Source: Brachionus koreanus (lineage: Eukaryota > Rotifera > Eurotatoria > Ploima > Brachionidae). From it: 64,000 nucleotides of DNA. The notes beneath the pieces were generated by a model, which saw only the letters and a program-made list of their open reading frames with translations, was not told where the DNA came from and made no database searches. Position numbers and translations under genes: made by a program. The DNA lies in NCBI GenBank assembly GCA_016987375.1, contig PJRA01000274.1, positions 964,881-1,028,880 of the forward strand, written 5' to 3'. How positions within the stretch are numbered: position 1 is the stretch's first letter; every line of letters begins with the position of its first letter. Shown here piece after piece: positions 52,491-63,286 of the stretch.

Positions 52491-53153
52491 ATGTCTTGGG
52501 AAATGGAATTGAATGACGAAGTCTTAGAGGACTTGTACGAATGGATAGATCAAATTCCTTTAAGTCGTCAAAAGAAACGAATCGAAAGAGACTTTTCGGA
52601 TGGATATTGTGTTGGAGAGATAGTGAAACATTTTTTGCCCCAGTTTATCGAATTGCATAATTTGACACCAGCTCATAATTTGCAACAAAAACTTGCCAAT
52701 TGGGGTATATTAAATCATAAAGTATTCTCAAAATTCGGTTTAAATGTTCCATTAAATATAACTCAAAATATTTGCAATGCTAAACCGGGATACATTGAAG
52801 TATTTTTGTACAACCTTCGATACAAAATTGATGAAAAATTAAATGAAATAGAGATTAAACAACAGCACAAAGCGAAAAATTCACCGAGACAAAATATTTC
52901 CTCTCTGAGTAAAACCAAAGTGCCCACTCAATTGAGAATCGAATATGAAGAAAAAGTACAAGAATGTTTACAACAAGCTGAAGAAATTGAAGTTTTAAAT
53001 GCGAAAATCCGACGCTTAGAACACTTATTGGACTTGAAAGAAACTAGAATAGTAGAACTCACTGAAAAATTAGAAAAATACAGACCAACCGGTATTTCTG
53101 CTGATTCTTCTAGGCTTCGCAATAACAACAGAAATTCAGCAATAATTTCATAA
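52491..53153 (+). CDS. SPEF1: Sperm flagellar protein 1 / CLAMP (calponin-homology)
   Basis: A single exon of 220 codons (human 236). The N-terminal ~110 residues are the SPEF1-type CH domain: LYEWIDQIPLSR, KRIERDFSDGYCVGEIVKHF, HNLTPAHNLQQKLANWGILN and PGYIEVFLYNLRYKIDE. A Ser/Lys linker is followed by a coiled coil at about 150-195 (EVLNAKIRRLEHLLDLKETR, VELTEKLEKY). SPEF1 bundles microtubules in the central apparatus of motile cilia and flagella and in epithelial cells, so the organism very likely has motile cilia. The gene ends 59 bp before the PPOX stop codon on the opposite strand, so the two 3' UTRs probably overlap. Confidence 0.95.
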   Translation: MSWEMELNDEVLEDLYEWIDQIPLSRQKKRIERDFSDGYCVGEIVKHFLPQFIELHNLTPAHNLQQKLANWGILNHKVFSKFGLNVPLNITQNICNAKPGYIEVFLYNLRYKIDEKLNEIEIKQQHKAKNSPRQNISSLSKTKVPTQLRIEYEEKVQECLQQAEEIEVLNAKIRRLEHLLDLKETRIVELTEKLEKYRPTGISADSSRLRNNNRNSAIIS

Positions 53154-53212
53154 GATTGTAAAAAAAAATTTTTCATTTATATTTTTATTTCAAATTAGTT
53201 AAATAAAAAAAA

Positions 53213-55149
53213 CTATCTCGATAAATTTTTGACTATTCTACTATTTGATATTTCATCTTGAACCAATTTTCTTGCATTAAAAATACAATCATTGATTCCA
53301 ATACCATCATATGAAAAACCAGTCAGATACAACTTTTCGCTCAACCCATATTCTTTAATCTGGTTCTTGATTTGACCTAAAAGTTTGTTATGTCCAACTC
53401 TGTATTGAGGAATAGCTTCCTAATAATCAAAAACTAAGTTTTTAAATCTATTAACAAAACTTTTTACTTTTAAAATAGAAATATCTTCATAATCAGGATC
53501 TACTTTAATATTTAAATGTTTTCTGACTTCAGTAAATGCTATTTTTTTTATTTCATCTGGACTTTTATTTTTTAAGTACTCGTCATACCATGCACCTCCC
53601 AACATGACCTTAGAAAATTTTTCAAAAATGGTGATATTAGCGCCTATCTAAAATTACTGTCAAACATGTATTTTTTTCTTGGGGTTTATTGAATACTGAA
53701 TCAAATATACAGCCTAATATCGGTGATTTTTGGTTAGTTGGGACCAAATATCCGAAGCCCTTGTAACAAAAATTTTATTCAAAAAAACAAAACAGTTATT
53801 TCTTTTACTTTAAACGGAAGAAGATCATCTTTAAATACAAAATTTACTACCACCATGTTTACTGCTTCAATTTTTGACAGACTCTCTTTAAGGTTGGCAT
53901 ATTCGTCTGACAAGAACTGATTATTGACTAGATAAAAATTCAACTAAATTTTAAGTACTTTAAACTTATATTTAAATATACTTTTTGAATATACTGAACT
54001 TATCACCATATCAAAATCTTGATGACTATTATTTGATAATAAACTCATTTTGTCATTTTTTCTACTAACTGATTTTACTGGATCATTCAAACAAAGTTTA
54101 ACATTTTCATATTTTGAAAGTTCTTCGGCTAAACGTTCAGTAAATTTTTGCATTCCATCCTTAAATCTCCAAACTGATTGATGTTTGTATTTATCTCTCA
54201 ATTCCAATAAATCATGATATTTCTCATAGTTTTCCATTTTAGGATCTAAAGTAAAAAAAATATTGAAAGTAATACAAATATTATCAATTTATCTATTAGA
54301 TCAATCAATATTTACTTCTAGCTTTATTAAATGCTCCTTTGCTTATCGAACCAAAATTATCTTCATAATCGTAAAATGTTTTTAATAATGCAGCTGCACT
54401 CAAATTTCTTACATCACCACCAGTAATGCCTAAATAGAATTAAAACAAATACAAATGTAATTCTGTTTATTTTCAAAAAACCTTTAAATACTGGATCAAT
54501 TAAATTTTCGGCAATTTCTGAGTCTAAACGTCTAGAAATAAATGACCATATTGTTTCATCTTCAATACTTGAATCTCGTTTTGGAGATCTAAGCTCTTTG
54601 AAAAAATATCTCAACAATCCTTTTGACATCAGTGGTGTTTTTCCAATCAATTTTGGCTCTTAAAATAGAAATTGCTTACAAAAAAAATGTAATATAAAAA
54701 TAATTACTGATGACATTTATTTGACCATTAAAATATATATATCTATTGACCGAAGCAGGGTGACTTTTTGATATAATTTCAATATTTGATGATAAATTTA
54801 AATCATTCGCCTTTTTTTGAAAGTTAAATTTTTTTAATCTCAAAAAAGGAAATTAAAATCAAACCAATTTAATTGAATTGATTTCTTTTAGCTCTCCTGT
54901 TGTCAGACGGAGAGTTCGAGGACCTTTTTCAAGATAAACATCTTCGTTATTTATGGTAACTTTTTTAGAATCGATCCATCCTCCGAATCTACTCGAAGCT
55001 TCATACAAGACAATCTTCAATTTTTAAAAACAAACTGAATTTTAAATATTAGACATAAAAAATACTTCTGTAACAGGCAAACTAAATTTTTTCAAGTAAT
55101 AGGCTGTTGATAGACCTGATATTCCGCCGCCAATAATTGCTATTTTCAT
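53213..55149 (-). CDS. PPOX: Protoporphyrinogen oxidase, with an apparent one-base frameshift
   Basis: Ten coding exons: 55149..55066, 55014..54865, 54810..54708, 54658..54482, 54429..54316, 54245..53982, 53927..53809, 53759..53659, 53608..53468, 53419..53213. The N-terminus has the FAD-binding AIIGGGISGLSTAYYL, then LYEASSRFGGWI and EKGPRTLR. Later come DETIWSFISRRL, LIDPVFKGITGGD, WRFKDGMQKFTERL, GFGYLVPTNQ, VMLGGAWYDEYL, AIPQYRVGHNKL and FSYDGIGINDC, in the order of animal PPOX. It oxidises protoporphyrinogen IX in haem synthesis at the inner mitochondrial membrane. Exon 8 is 101 nt where 102 are needed: the frame reads IFDQYSIN, whereas one more base near 53700 gives an IFDS-VFNKPQEKN reading that runs to a good GTAATT donor. 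A weaker donor at 53666 would keep frame (93 nt). Confidence 0.88.
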
Positions 55150-55344
55150 TTTTCTTTAATTTAATTTTATTTTATTTTTACCAATTTTTTTATATAACTT
55201 TATTTTGCAACAATTTGGTACATTATATTACTAGAATTTTCAAAATTCAGAATAATAAATTAGTTGTGAATTTAAAAAGCTTTTTTGATGCAATATTTTT
55301 TCTTTAAATAAAAAAAAATTTAAAAAACAATTCACATTTTTAAA
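55150..55344. promoter_or_regulatory. Short bidirectional promoter, PPOX / RFC2
   Basis: Only 195 bp separate the start codons of the divergent PPOX and RFC2 genes, so both 5' UTRs and core promoters must fit here. The interval is AT-rich. No specific element can be called. Confidence 0.6.
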
Positions 55345-56376
55345 ATGAGTGGTGAATCAATGGATTTTGAACCAACATCTGAGTTGATAAATAAAAAGCC
55401 AGAGATAAAACCAACTAACTCTAGTTTACCATGGGTTGAAAAGTACAGGCCAATATTGTTAAATGATATCGTGGGCAACGAAGAAACAGTCAATCGTTTA
55501 AAAGTATTTGCTGAAGATGGTAATTTGCCTAATTTGATAATTTGTGGACCACCAGGAACAGGAAAGACAACATCGATTCTTTGTTTGGCTAGACAACTTT
55601 TAGGTGCGCAATGTTTAAAAGACGCGGTTTTAGAAATGAACGCTTCAAACGATCGAGGCATCGAAGTGGTTAGGAATAAAATAAAAATGTTTGCTCAAAA
55701 AAAAGTAACTCTGGAAAAAGGTAAACATAAAATAATCATCTTGGATGAGGCTGATAGCATGACAGATGGTGCTCAACAAGCCTTAAGACGAATTATGGAG
55801 ATTTATTCAAATACAACACGCTTTTGTCTTGCTTGTAATAATTCCGAAAAAATCATTGAACCTATTCAGTCTAGATGCGCTATTTTGCGTTATTCCAAAC
55901 TATCTGATAAACAAATTTTAAAGCGTTTACTGGAGATAGCTGATGCTGAAAAATTGAGCTATACAGATGATGGGTTAGAGGCGATCATTTTTACTGCACA
56001 AGGAGACATGAGACAAGCTATTAATAATCTTCAATCAACTCATAATGGCTTTGGTCATATAAACAGTGAAAATGTTTTTAAAGTTTGTGATGAACCTCAT
56101 CCTTTGATGATTAAACAAATGTTAGATAATTGTTTAGAACAAAAACTAGACGAAGCTATTAAAGTTTTGTCTCATCTATGGAAGTTAGGATACTCAGCTG
56201 ATGATATTATTAATGTAATATTTAGGGTTTGTAAAAATGCTCAAATGGCTGAGTATTTGAAATTAGAATATGTGAAGCAAATCGGACTTACACATGCACG
56301 AATAAGTCAGGGATTAAATAGTATCCTACAGCTAAATGCTTTGCTGGCACAGTTGACCAAAATTGTTGTAAAATAA
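55345..56376 (+). CDS. RFC2: Replication factor C subunit 2
   Basis: A single exon of 343 codons (human 354). PWVEKYRP opens the AAA+ module, followed by [11 protein letters not shown], Walker A GPPGTGKT at 68-75, [20 protein letters not shown], Walker B DEAD at 134-137, the SRC arginine finger at about 176-178, and [34 protein letters not shown] text (here [16 protein letters not shown]) and [19 protein letters not shown] are specific to RFC2 rather than RFC3, RFC4 or RFC5. RFC loads PCNA on primer-template junctions and takes part in checkpoint clamp loading. A poly(A) signal-like AATAAA lies at 56471-56476. Confidence 0.97.
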   Translation: MSGESMDFEPTSELINKKPEIKPTNSSLPWVEKYRPILLNDIVGNEETVNRLKVFAEDGNLPNLIICGPPGTGKTTSILCLARQLLGAQCLKDAVLEMNASNDRGIEVVRNKIKMFAQKKVTLEKGKHKIIILDEADSMTDGAQQALRRIMEIYSNTTRFCLACNNSEKIIEPIQSRCAILRYSKLSDKQILKRLLEIADAEKLSYTDDGLEAIIFTAQGDMRQAINNLQSTHNGFGHINSENVFKVCDEPHPLMIKQMLDNCLEQKLDEAIKVLSHLWKLGYSADDIINVIFRVCKNAQMAEYLKLEYVKQIGLTHARISQGLNSILQLNALLAQLTKIVVK

Positions 56377-57262
56377 TTTTCGAAAATTAAAAAAAATTAT
56401 TTCTCAAATTTTTTTTAATGTTTTTTTTTCATGTAAATGAGTCGATTTAACTTTTAATTTGTACAATTTCAATAAAATATAATGATAGTCTAACAGAAAT
56501 CTTATTAAAATGATCGGAAATCGAATTCCGATATCTAGACTTATTATCGAATCTAAAAATTATGATCTAGAATTGAACAATTTTTTATTTTTTTTCGAAA
56601 TTTATTCTTTATTTTTTAATCTAAGAATGGCTGATGATAAAAAGATTCAGCAATATCAGAACGATTCTTAATCTTGGAAAAATTACATTCCTTCGAAAAA
56701 TAGAATATCAAGTTAGATATTGTTAAACAATAGTATTTAAATGGAAATAATTCAAGACAAGAATAGATTGATCATATTTTGGACCATACTTTAGATAACT
56801 TGGGAGTGGCATTGTGAATTTTGGAAAAAAAAACAAAAATAAAAATATAAATATTATTTTAATTTTAAATTCTTGTTTTTGTTTCAAAATTCAGAATGCC
56901 CTTTACGAGCCAGATAATGTATCACAATAATCGCATGGACTTAAAAAAATTTTTGAAAGGCCTTTAAACTCAAAAATTAAAAATTTTTGTTTTAAAAATT
57001 CCAGGTTTTTTTAACCTTGTTTTTATCATTAAACAACAATATAATTAAAAAACCAATTCTGATGTCTTTTTAAACTAAAAAAATATTCTTTTTATGATTC
57101 TAAAATTTTTGATAATTTAGCCAAAACAATTCTTTATATTAAGCTTTAATATAAAATATTAAATTAAAAAATTTAGATCAAATATTTTTTTTGAAGATAA
57201 ATAAATCTATGTAAGAATTATTTTTTTTAGAGTAATTTTTTTTTTGTAATGTGGCTGTGATT
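56377..57262. other. AT-rich intergenic spacer
   Basis: About 880 bp between RFC2 and the first ATG of STARD7. It should hold the RFC2 3' UTR and the STARD7 promoter. No other feature seen. Confidence 0.55.
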
Positions 57263-58975
57263 ATGAGTTTATTTAAAAAATTTCAACTAAAAGCCAATAA
57301 CCAAGCAAAAACATCATTTAAACATATTGTTCTCTCATCTGTCTATACATTAAAGCTCAATTCAAAACTGTTCAATTTTCCCAGAACATCAAATGTGTTT
57401 TCATTATGCAACCAACGGTTTTTTTTGGATCTTCGGTTAAGATTACAAAATATAAATTTGAAAAATTTGTTTAAAATTGAATCCCGAACATCAAAGAAAA
57501 TAAAAATTGTTCGAAATCCTGCGATAATGGCCACGCTATTCCGTCAAAATTTGAATTCAAATTTAAAAAATTCAACAATACAATCTTCAAATGGAAACAA
57601 GTCATCAAGTAGAAAATTTCTGAGTTTAAATAAAAAAATGAATCTTAAAGCAAAAGCTTGTCTTCAATTATTTTTATCGATTTACAAAAATTTTTTGTTT
57701 AAGATTCAAAGCTTTAAGTTAAAATTTGAACTATTTAGCTTTTTCAATCGCAAGAATTTTGCCTCTCTTTCAGCTATGGGTGGTCTGTTTACTTGGGAAG
57801 AGTATAAATTATCTGATAATGACATAAAACATGAAGTTAATGAAATGATGAATTTGTTTGACGTTTATCCTGAAAAGGAAAACGCTCAAGAGGCAATAAG
57901 AAGTCCGCATAAAGTGACTATAGATTTTGAGGCAGCTCGTTTTATTGATAATCAAGAATGGAAGTTAATTTACGATAAAACAGATTTAATGATTTGGAGA
58001 CGGTGTATTCGGTTAGAAAATGATGATGATGTAGAAGAAAATAGTGAAAAATCTAAGGAACCCAAACCGAATTATGATTTATTTGAGTACAAAGTTTTGG
58101 GAAGATTTAACGATATAACTCCTCTTGAATTTTATGAAACTCAAATTGACTTGGAATATCGAAAAGAATGGGATTATTTAGCTGTATCTTTAGATGTTAT
58201 AAGCAAAGATCCGAACACCAATACCGAATTAGTCCAGTGGATAATGAAATTTCCTTATCCTTTAAATCCCCGGGAATACATTTATATTAGAAGATACTGC
58301 ATTGATCCTAGAGCTAAGATATTAATTTTGGTTTCAAAAAGTTTACCAAAAGTTAAAATTGATCCAAGTTTGATCGACTTTGCTGAATCATCTGACCCGA
58401 CCGATAGTGAACAACAAAGCAAAGTAATCGATAATTTTCTTGATAATCAAAATGATAAAAAATATGTGAGAGTCACAAAATACGAATCAAATATAATTAT
58501 ATTTCCACATGATGATTTTGATAAACCGGGCCTTTATTATGTTATTCAATATTATGATATAAATAAAGCAAAAATTCCTAAAATTGCCTATAAATGGATG
58601 GCTACTAGTGGTTTACCTGATTATTTAGAAAAAGTTCATAAGGCTGCTTTGAAGCTTAAAGAGAAAAATGAAAGTGAAAGCGTAAATGAGGAAAATTCAT
58701 TGTTGAAATATGAAAAAATAAATTTGAATGAGGAGTTTGAAGTCGATGAATGGGAAGATTTAAGTTCAGAAGATATAGAGAAAAAAAATTCATCACCTGA
58801 TGAAATAGATAAAACGAGTAATTCAAATGAGAAAGAAACTGGAAATGAAGAAAAAAATGATGGTGCTAAAAATGATGTCTTAGCTAAGAAAAAATTTAAA
58901 TTTGTTTTTTTTGATGAGCAACTTTTGAATGAGTTATTTTCTCAGCATGAGCCTCATTCGGTATTTAACAATTAA
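57263..58975 (+). CDS. STARD7: StAR-related lipid transfer protein 7
   Basis: A single exon. I place the start at the first ATG of the frame, 57263, giving 570 residues; the frame is open slightly further upstream without an ATG. The first ~180 residues are very basic and poor in acidic residues (SLFKKFQLKANNQAKTSFKH...), suiting a mitochondrial presequence as in STARD7. The START domain follows at about 205-480: WKLIYDKTDLMIWRR, FEYKVLGRFNDITPLEFYE, YRKEWDYLAVSLDVI, VQWIMKFPYPLNPREYIYIR, YYVIQYYDINKAKIPKIAYK and WMATSGLPDYLEKVHKAA. STARD7 carries phosphatidylcholine to mitochondria. The C-terminal ~100 residues are Glu/Asn/Lys-rich low complexity. Later in-frame ATGs (for example near 57527) could give a shorter cytosolic form. 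Confidence 0.9.
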   Translation: MSLFKKFQLKANNQAKTSFKHIVLSSVYTLKLNSKLFNFPRTSNVFSLCNQRFFLDLRLRLQNINLKNLFKIESRTSKKIKIVRNPAIMATLFRQNLNSNLKNSTIQSSNGNKSSSRKFLSLNKKMNLKAKACLQLFLSIYKNFLFKIQSFKLKFELFSFFNRKNFASLSAMGGLFTWEEYKLSDNDIKHEVNEMMNLFDVYPEKENAQEAIRSPHKVTIDFEAARFIDNQEWKLIYDKTDLMIWRRCIRLENDDDVEENSEKSKEPKPNYDLFEYKVLGRFNDITPLEFYETQIDLEYRKEWDYLAVSLDVISKDPNTNTELVQWIMKFPYPLNPREYIYIRRYCIDPRAKILILVSKSLPKVKIDPSLIDFAESSDPTDSEQQSKVIDNFLDNQNDKKYVRVTKYESNIIIFPHDDFDKPGLYYVIQYYDINKAKIPKIAYKWMATSGLPDYLEKVHKAALKLKEKNESESVNEENSLLKYEKINLNEEFEVDEWEDLSSEDIEKKNSSPDEIDKTSNSNEKETGNEEKNDGAKNDVLAKKKFKFVFFDEQLLNELFSQHEPHSVFNN

Positions 58976-60226
58976 TATTTTTTTGTTTTATTGTTCCTAT
59001 TTCCAAAATTTTCTTAATAAAAAAAGAAAACAAGAAAAAATTTAAATATATTTATTTCTATTCTATCAAATTTAATTGAATTATTTAAACAAAGATAACA
59101 GGATTTTTATTAAAACTAAATTTAAAAGACTTAAAATAATTTTTTGATTGCTGAAAAATTTTCTAAATTAAAATTTTCTGAAGCATTGAAAAAAAGATAA
59201 AATGCATTGTATTGAATTAAAAATCAAAAAAAAAACTACTAAAAAAATTAAAATTTTCTTTTTCAAGACATTAAATTAAATATCAAGACATTGAAGTTTA
59301 TTTATGATCAAATATCTATATAAAAAATTCCAGATTGCTCTTTTCAAGTTTTACAGTATTTTTCTTTTTTATCAGAGTTTTAGTAGAAATTTAAAATCTT
59401 CATTTAATTAAAAACAATTTAAAAATAACCGATAATTTCTCATCTTTTATTTAAAAAAATATAAGGGCAACATATAATGATAATTTTAAATTTTTTGCTT
59501 CTGATTTTGCTTTTTTGTTTTTAAAATAAAAAAAAAACTTTTCGGTCCTTGGTCCTTCAGAAAAATAGTTTTTTCTGAAGGTTTTTAAAAATTTAAAGTC
59601 TTTATAATAAAGATAAGGATTAAATTAAAAAAATAATTAAGTAATTTTCTAATTTATATTAATATTAAGAGAATATAATAATTATGTATTTAATAAGTTT
59701 AATGGAATTAAGGCTTTAACTTCTTTTTTTAAATATTTTAATTATTATTTGAAAAATTAAGAACTCTTAAAAAAATTGTTATCCACAACACACAAAATGA
59801 ATATACTGATTAAAATATTTTAAATAAATAAACTAATAATTATACTTTTAAGATTTACTCTATTAAGACTTGCCTGGAAACTTTGAATCTAAACCTCTAA
59901 AACTCTTTAAGGCTAGTATGATAAAAATGTTTTATTTTATACATTAATTATTCAGAACATGTGTGTGGTAATCTAGAATTTAATTTTTTGTAATGATGCA
60001 TAATTACAATAAAAACTGCATGCAAATTTTATTTTAAAAAAATATAAGCTTCATCAATCGCGTCTGCAGTCATGAGAGTTCAAGAATTTTTTTATTAAAG
60101 TTGATTTTAAAGCGAATTTCCTCTCAAATTAATCCTTTATTTAAAAAAATTTATTTACTTAGAAAATATCCAAAAATACAAAAAGAAAATTTTATATTTT
60201 TAGAAAAAAATCCACCGATATAAAAA
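58976..60226. other. AT-rich intergenic spacer with a hairpin
   Basis: 1.25 kb upstream of the Vasa-like gene. Contains the perfect hairpin at 59554-59581 listed separately. No gene seen. Confidence 0.55.
59554..59581. repeat. Perfect 12-bp hairpin
   Basis: CCTTCAGAAAAA at 59554-59565 pairs exactly with TTTTTCTGAAGG at 59570-59581 around a TAGT loop. A direct repeat GGTCCTT lies just before it. It could be a foldback remnant of a transposon end or chance; no transcript evidence is available. Confidence 0.6.
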
Positions 60227-62887
60227 ATGGAAGAAAATTGGGAAACCGAAGTCTCTGAAACTAGTTCTTTCACTTCTGTAAAGCCTAAAGAGGGTAGTTT
60301 CAGATTTGAAGAGAAAACATTTGACAACATACCGAAGCGTTCCACTGGAAGGGGTCGACCTGGTTTAAATAAAAAACTTGATTTTACCAAGCCTGGAAAA
60401 ATAGATGAAAACAATAACGATGAAAATAACAATTCATTTAGATTTGGTGAATCAAATGGCCTAATTAAATCAAAAAATATTGATTTGTCTGAAGAAAAAT
60501 TCAAAGATTATAATGAAGAAGAAAATGGTCTTGGCTTTAGTTCCAAACAAGGAAGCAATGAAAATTGGGATGATTTTGGTAAGAAGGAAGAAAACTTGGA
60601 ATCAAATGAACCCAAAAGTTTTGGTAATTTAAGAAGAAACAATGAATTCGAAAATGGGGAAACAAAACTTAACCGCAAATTTGACAATGATAGAAATTTT
60701 AACCGTCGCAGTAATGAAAATGATGACGGAGAAAGACGTGGTTTAAAATTTGGAAATAAAAATGAAAATGATAGAAATGATCGAAAAGAATTTGGTTTTA
60801 ATCGAAGAAACGGAGAAAATGGTGGGTTTAGCAGAAGAAACGACGAACAAGGACAAGAGCGCAGATTCAGACGAAATAATGAAAATGGTGATGCAGAAAA
60901 TAGAGGATTTAATAGAGGTTTCGTAAATCGAAATGACAACAGAAATGTTGACGAAGAAAACAGAGGTTTTAATAGAGGATTTGGACAAAACAATGGAACT
61001 GAAACTGGTGAGAGAAGACCATATAGAAATAGAGATAAAAGCACTGGTGATGGAGAAAGAAGAAATTTTAGTAAAAATTTTGGAAATCGGGATCACAATA
61101 ATGATGGTGAACGTAAGGGATTTAGTTTCAATAATCGTAACGAGGATAATGGGGATGGTGAAAAAAGAAGATTTAATCGACGATATGATGGAGAACAAAG
61201 TAATGATAGAAGATCATACAATCGAAGAAATGATGAAAATGGTGATAAAGAAAATGGAGGTTTTAATAGAGGATTTGGACAAAATAATGGAACTGAAACT
61301 GGTGAGAGAAGACCATATAAAAATAGAGATAAAAGCACTGGTGATGGAGAAAGACCATTTAGAAAACGAGATGAACAAAATGAAGGCTTTGGAAAAGTTA
61401 ATGATAAGAGAAATTCAGAAAATGAACCAGTTAAAAAAGAAAAATATATTCCGGTTGATGTAGAGGAAACGGAAGAATCTTTATTCACTACTGTAGCTGC
61501 AGGAGTTAATTTTAAAAAACAAATTGAAATAAAAACTGATTTGTCTGGCAATGGTAGTGAAGATGTTAAGCCAATTTCGTCATTTGTTGAGGCCAATTTT
61601 TCTGAATTATTGCTTGAAAATATACAAAAAACAAAATATAATATTCCAACGGCTGTTCAACAATATTCAATTCCTATTATCCTCAAAAGAAGAGATCTTA
61701 TGGCTTGTGCTCAGACTGGTTCTGGAAAAACAGCAGCTTTTGTTCTTCCGATTTTAAAAAATATTCTAGAAGATGGAATCGAGTCTAGTCAATTGAGTAG
61801 TATACAACAACCACAGGCCTTAATTTTATCTCCTACTCGAGAATTGGCTCTTCAAATTTTTTATGAGTGTAAAAAATTTAGTCATGGATCTATCATTCAG
61901 ACTCAAACTTTATACGGTGGTGTTTACTTGGGCTATCAATTAAACAAAGTGGAAAATGGATGCAACATTCTTGTGGCCACGCCAGGTCGTCTTTTACATG
62001 TCATTGAAGAAAATAAGATAAGCTTAGAAAAAGTAAAATATTTTGTGCTCGATGAAGCGGACCGTATGTTAGACATGGGTTTCGAGAAAGCAGTTAGAGA
62101 TATTTTAGAAAAAGGTAAAGTAAAAGAAAAAAATGATCGTTGCACATTCATGTTTTCAGCCACATTTCCCGATGAGATTCAAAGATTAGCCCAAGACTTT
62201 TTGAATGACTACTTGTTCTTGGCAGTTGGTCAAGTTGGTGGTGCTAACACAGATGTTGAACAAAATATTTATAAAGTAACCAAATTCGAAAAGAGAGATA
62301 AATGCATTGAAATTCTGGATCAAATCGGAAATGAAAGGACCATGATTTTTGTAGAGCACAAGAAAGACGCTGATGTAACTGCTTTTATTTTGATTCAGAA
62401 AGGCTATCCAGCCACTTCTATTCACGGTGATCGACTACAATCACAAAGAGAATTTGCTTTAAAAGAATTTAAAAATGGCTCAAAAAATATTTTGGTTTGT
62501 ACTGCAGTTGCAGCCCGAGGCTTAGATATAGAAAAAGTTAATCATGTTATTAATTTTGATTTGCCTTCAACAATAGATGAATATGTACATCGCATTGGTC
62601 GCACTGGCAGATGCGGTAATTTGGGAAAATCGATCAGTTTTTTCGATCCTGAAAGTGAAAATGATCAAAAATTAGCCCGGCCATTAGTTCGTATTTTGTC
62701 ACAGGCCGGACAAAACATTCCCGAATGGCTTAATTCGTTCAGTGAAAATCCAGTAGTAAATTCTGAAAGTACAAATTTACGTTCGACTGATCTTAGAGGC
62801 AAATTTGATCGAATGTCAGTTGAATCTAAGCCAAGTGCTTTTTCGACTATTAATGCAGCTGAAAATGAAGAAGAATCATGGGACTGA
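60227..62887 (+). CDS. DDX4: Vasa/DDX4-like DEAD-box RNA helicase
   Basis: A single exon of 886 codons. The first ~400 residues are low complexity, rich in Arg, Asn, Gly, Glu and Phe (repeated NRGFNRGFG, RRN, GERR), as in the disordered N-termini of Vasa. A near-identical segment occurs twice, at residues ~245-279 and ~343-377. The helicase core has a Q-motif region (YNIPTAVQQYSIP), Walker A AQTGSGKT at 495-502, PTRELALQI, DEAD at 609-612, SAT at 644-646, ARGLDI and HRIGRTGR at 788-795. GGANTDVEQNIYKV and the acidic C-terminal EEESWD with its Trp are Vasa marks that separate it from DDX3/PL10. No CCHC zinc knuckles are seen. Vasa acts in germline and piRNA granules. It could alternatively be a divergent DDX3-like paralogue. 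Confidence 0.9.
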   Translation: MEENWETEVSETSSFTSVKPKEGSFRFEEKTFDNIPKRSTGRGRPGLNKKLDFTKPGKIDENNNDENNNSFRFGESNGLIKSKNIDLSEEKFKDYNEEENGLGFSSKQGSNENWDDFGKKEENLESNEPKSFGNLRRNNEFENGETKLNRKFDNDRNFNRRSNENDDGERRGLKFGNKNENDRNDRKEFGFNRRNGENGGFSRRNDEQGQERRFRRNNENGDAENRGFNRGFVNRNDNRNVDEENRGFNRGFGQNNGTETGERRPYRNRDKSTGDGERRNFSKNFGNRDHNNDGERKGFSFNNRNEDNGDGEKRRFNRRYDGEQSNDRRSYNRRNDENGDKENGGFNRGFGQNNGTETGERRPYKNRDKSTGDGERPFRKRDEQNEGFGKVNDKRNSENEPVKKEKYIPVDVEETEESLFTTVAAGVNFKKQIEIKTDLSGNGSEDVKPISSFVEANFSELLLENIQKTKYNIPTAVQQYSIPIILKRRDLMACAQTGSGKTAAFVLPILKNILEDGIESSQLSSIQQPQALILSPTRELALQIFYECKKFSHGSIIQTQTLYGGVYLGYQLNKVENGCNILVATPGRLLHVIEENKISLEKVKYFVLDEADRMLDMGFEKAVRDILEKGKVKEKNDRCTFMFSATFPDEIQRLAQDFLNDYLFLAVGQVGGANTDVEQNIYKVTKFEKRDKCIEILDQIGNERTMIFVEHKKDADVTAFILIQKGYPATSIHGDRLQSQREFALKEFKNGSKNILVCTAVAARGLDIEKVNHVINFDLPSTIDEYVHRIGRTGRCGNLGKSISFFDPESENDQKLARPLVRILSQAGQNIPEWLNSFSENPVVNSESTNLRSTDLRGKFDRMSVESKPSAFSTINAAENEEESWD
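60963..61355 (+). repeat. Internal duplication in the Vasa-like N-terminus
   Basis: About 95 bp at 60963-61058 and 61257-61352 are nearly identical; I count only a few substitutions, such as AACAAT versus AATAAT and TATAGA versus TATAAA. They are 294 bp apart, a multiple of three, so the frame is kept. The high DNA identity in fast-evolving low-complexity sequence suggests a recent duplication or ongoing unequal exchange. Confidence 0.85.
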
Positions 62888-63286
62888 GATCCTTCATTTG
62901 AATGCTTGCTTTAAGACTTAAGATGCAAACTTGTTTATAAGTAATTTTGTAACTAATGTTATTTGTAATTTAAAACATTTTGTTTGTTTGTTTTTTTTTT
63001 CAAAAAATTTTTTTGTAAATTTACCGGCAAAAATTTTCTCTTTACATTTTTCTCAATTTTTTTTTCAAACCTGTTTTCATGAAAAACATTAAAAAAAAAA
63101 CTTAATTTAAATAAATGTTTATTAATAAAAAAAATTAATTTTTTAAAAAATATTTTTAATTACTTAACACATAAATCTTTTCATACAAATTCGTTGGAAA
63201 TATACAAAATTTGAAAAAATTTCTTTATTAATTCTTTGTTTTTTAGATCTATCCAATTATCTATCAATCGAGTCAGTTGACTCGTT

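Noticed and set aside
60508..61596. Long antisense open frames under the Vasa-like N-terminus
   Set aside because: They arise from the repetitive Arg/Asn/Gly codons of the true gene; their translations are Ser/Leu/Phe repeats without any domain.
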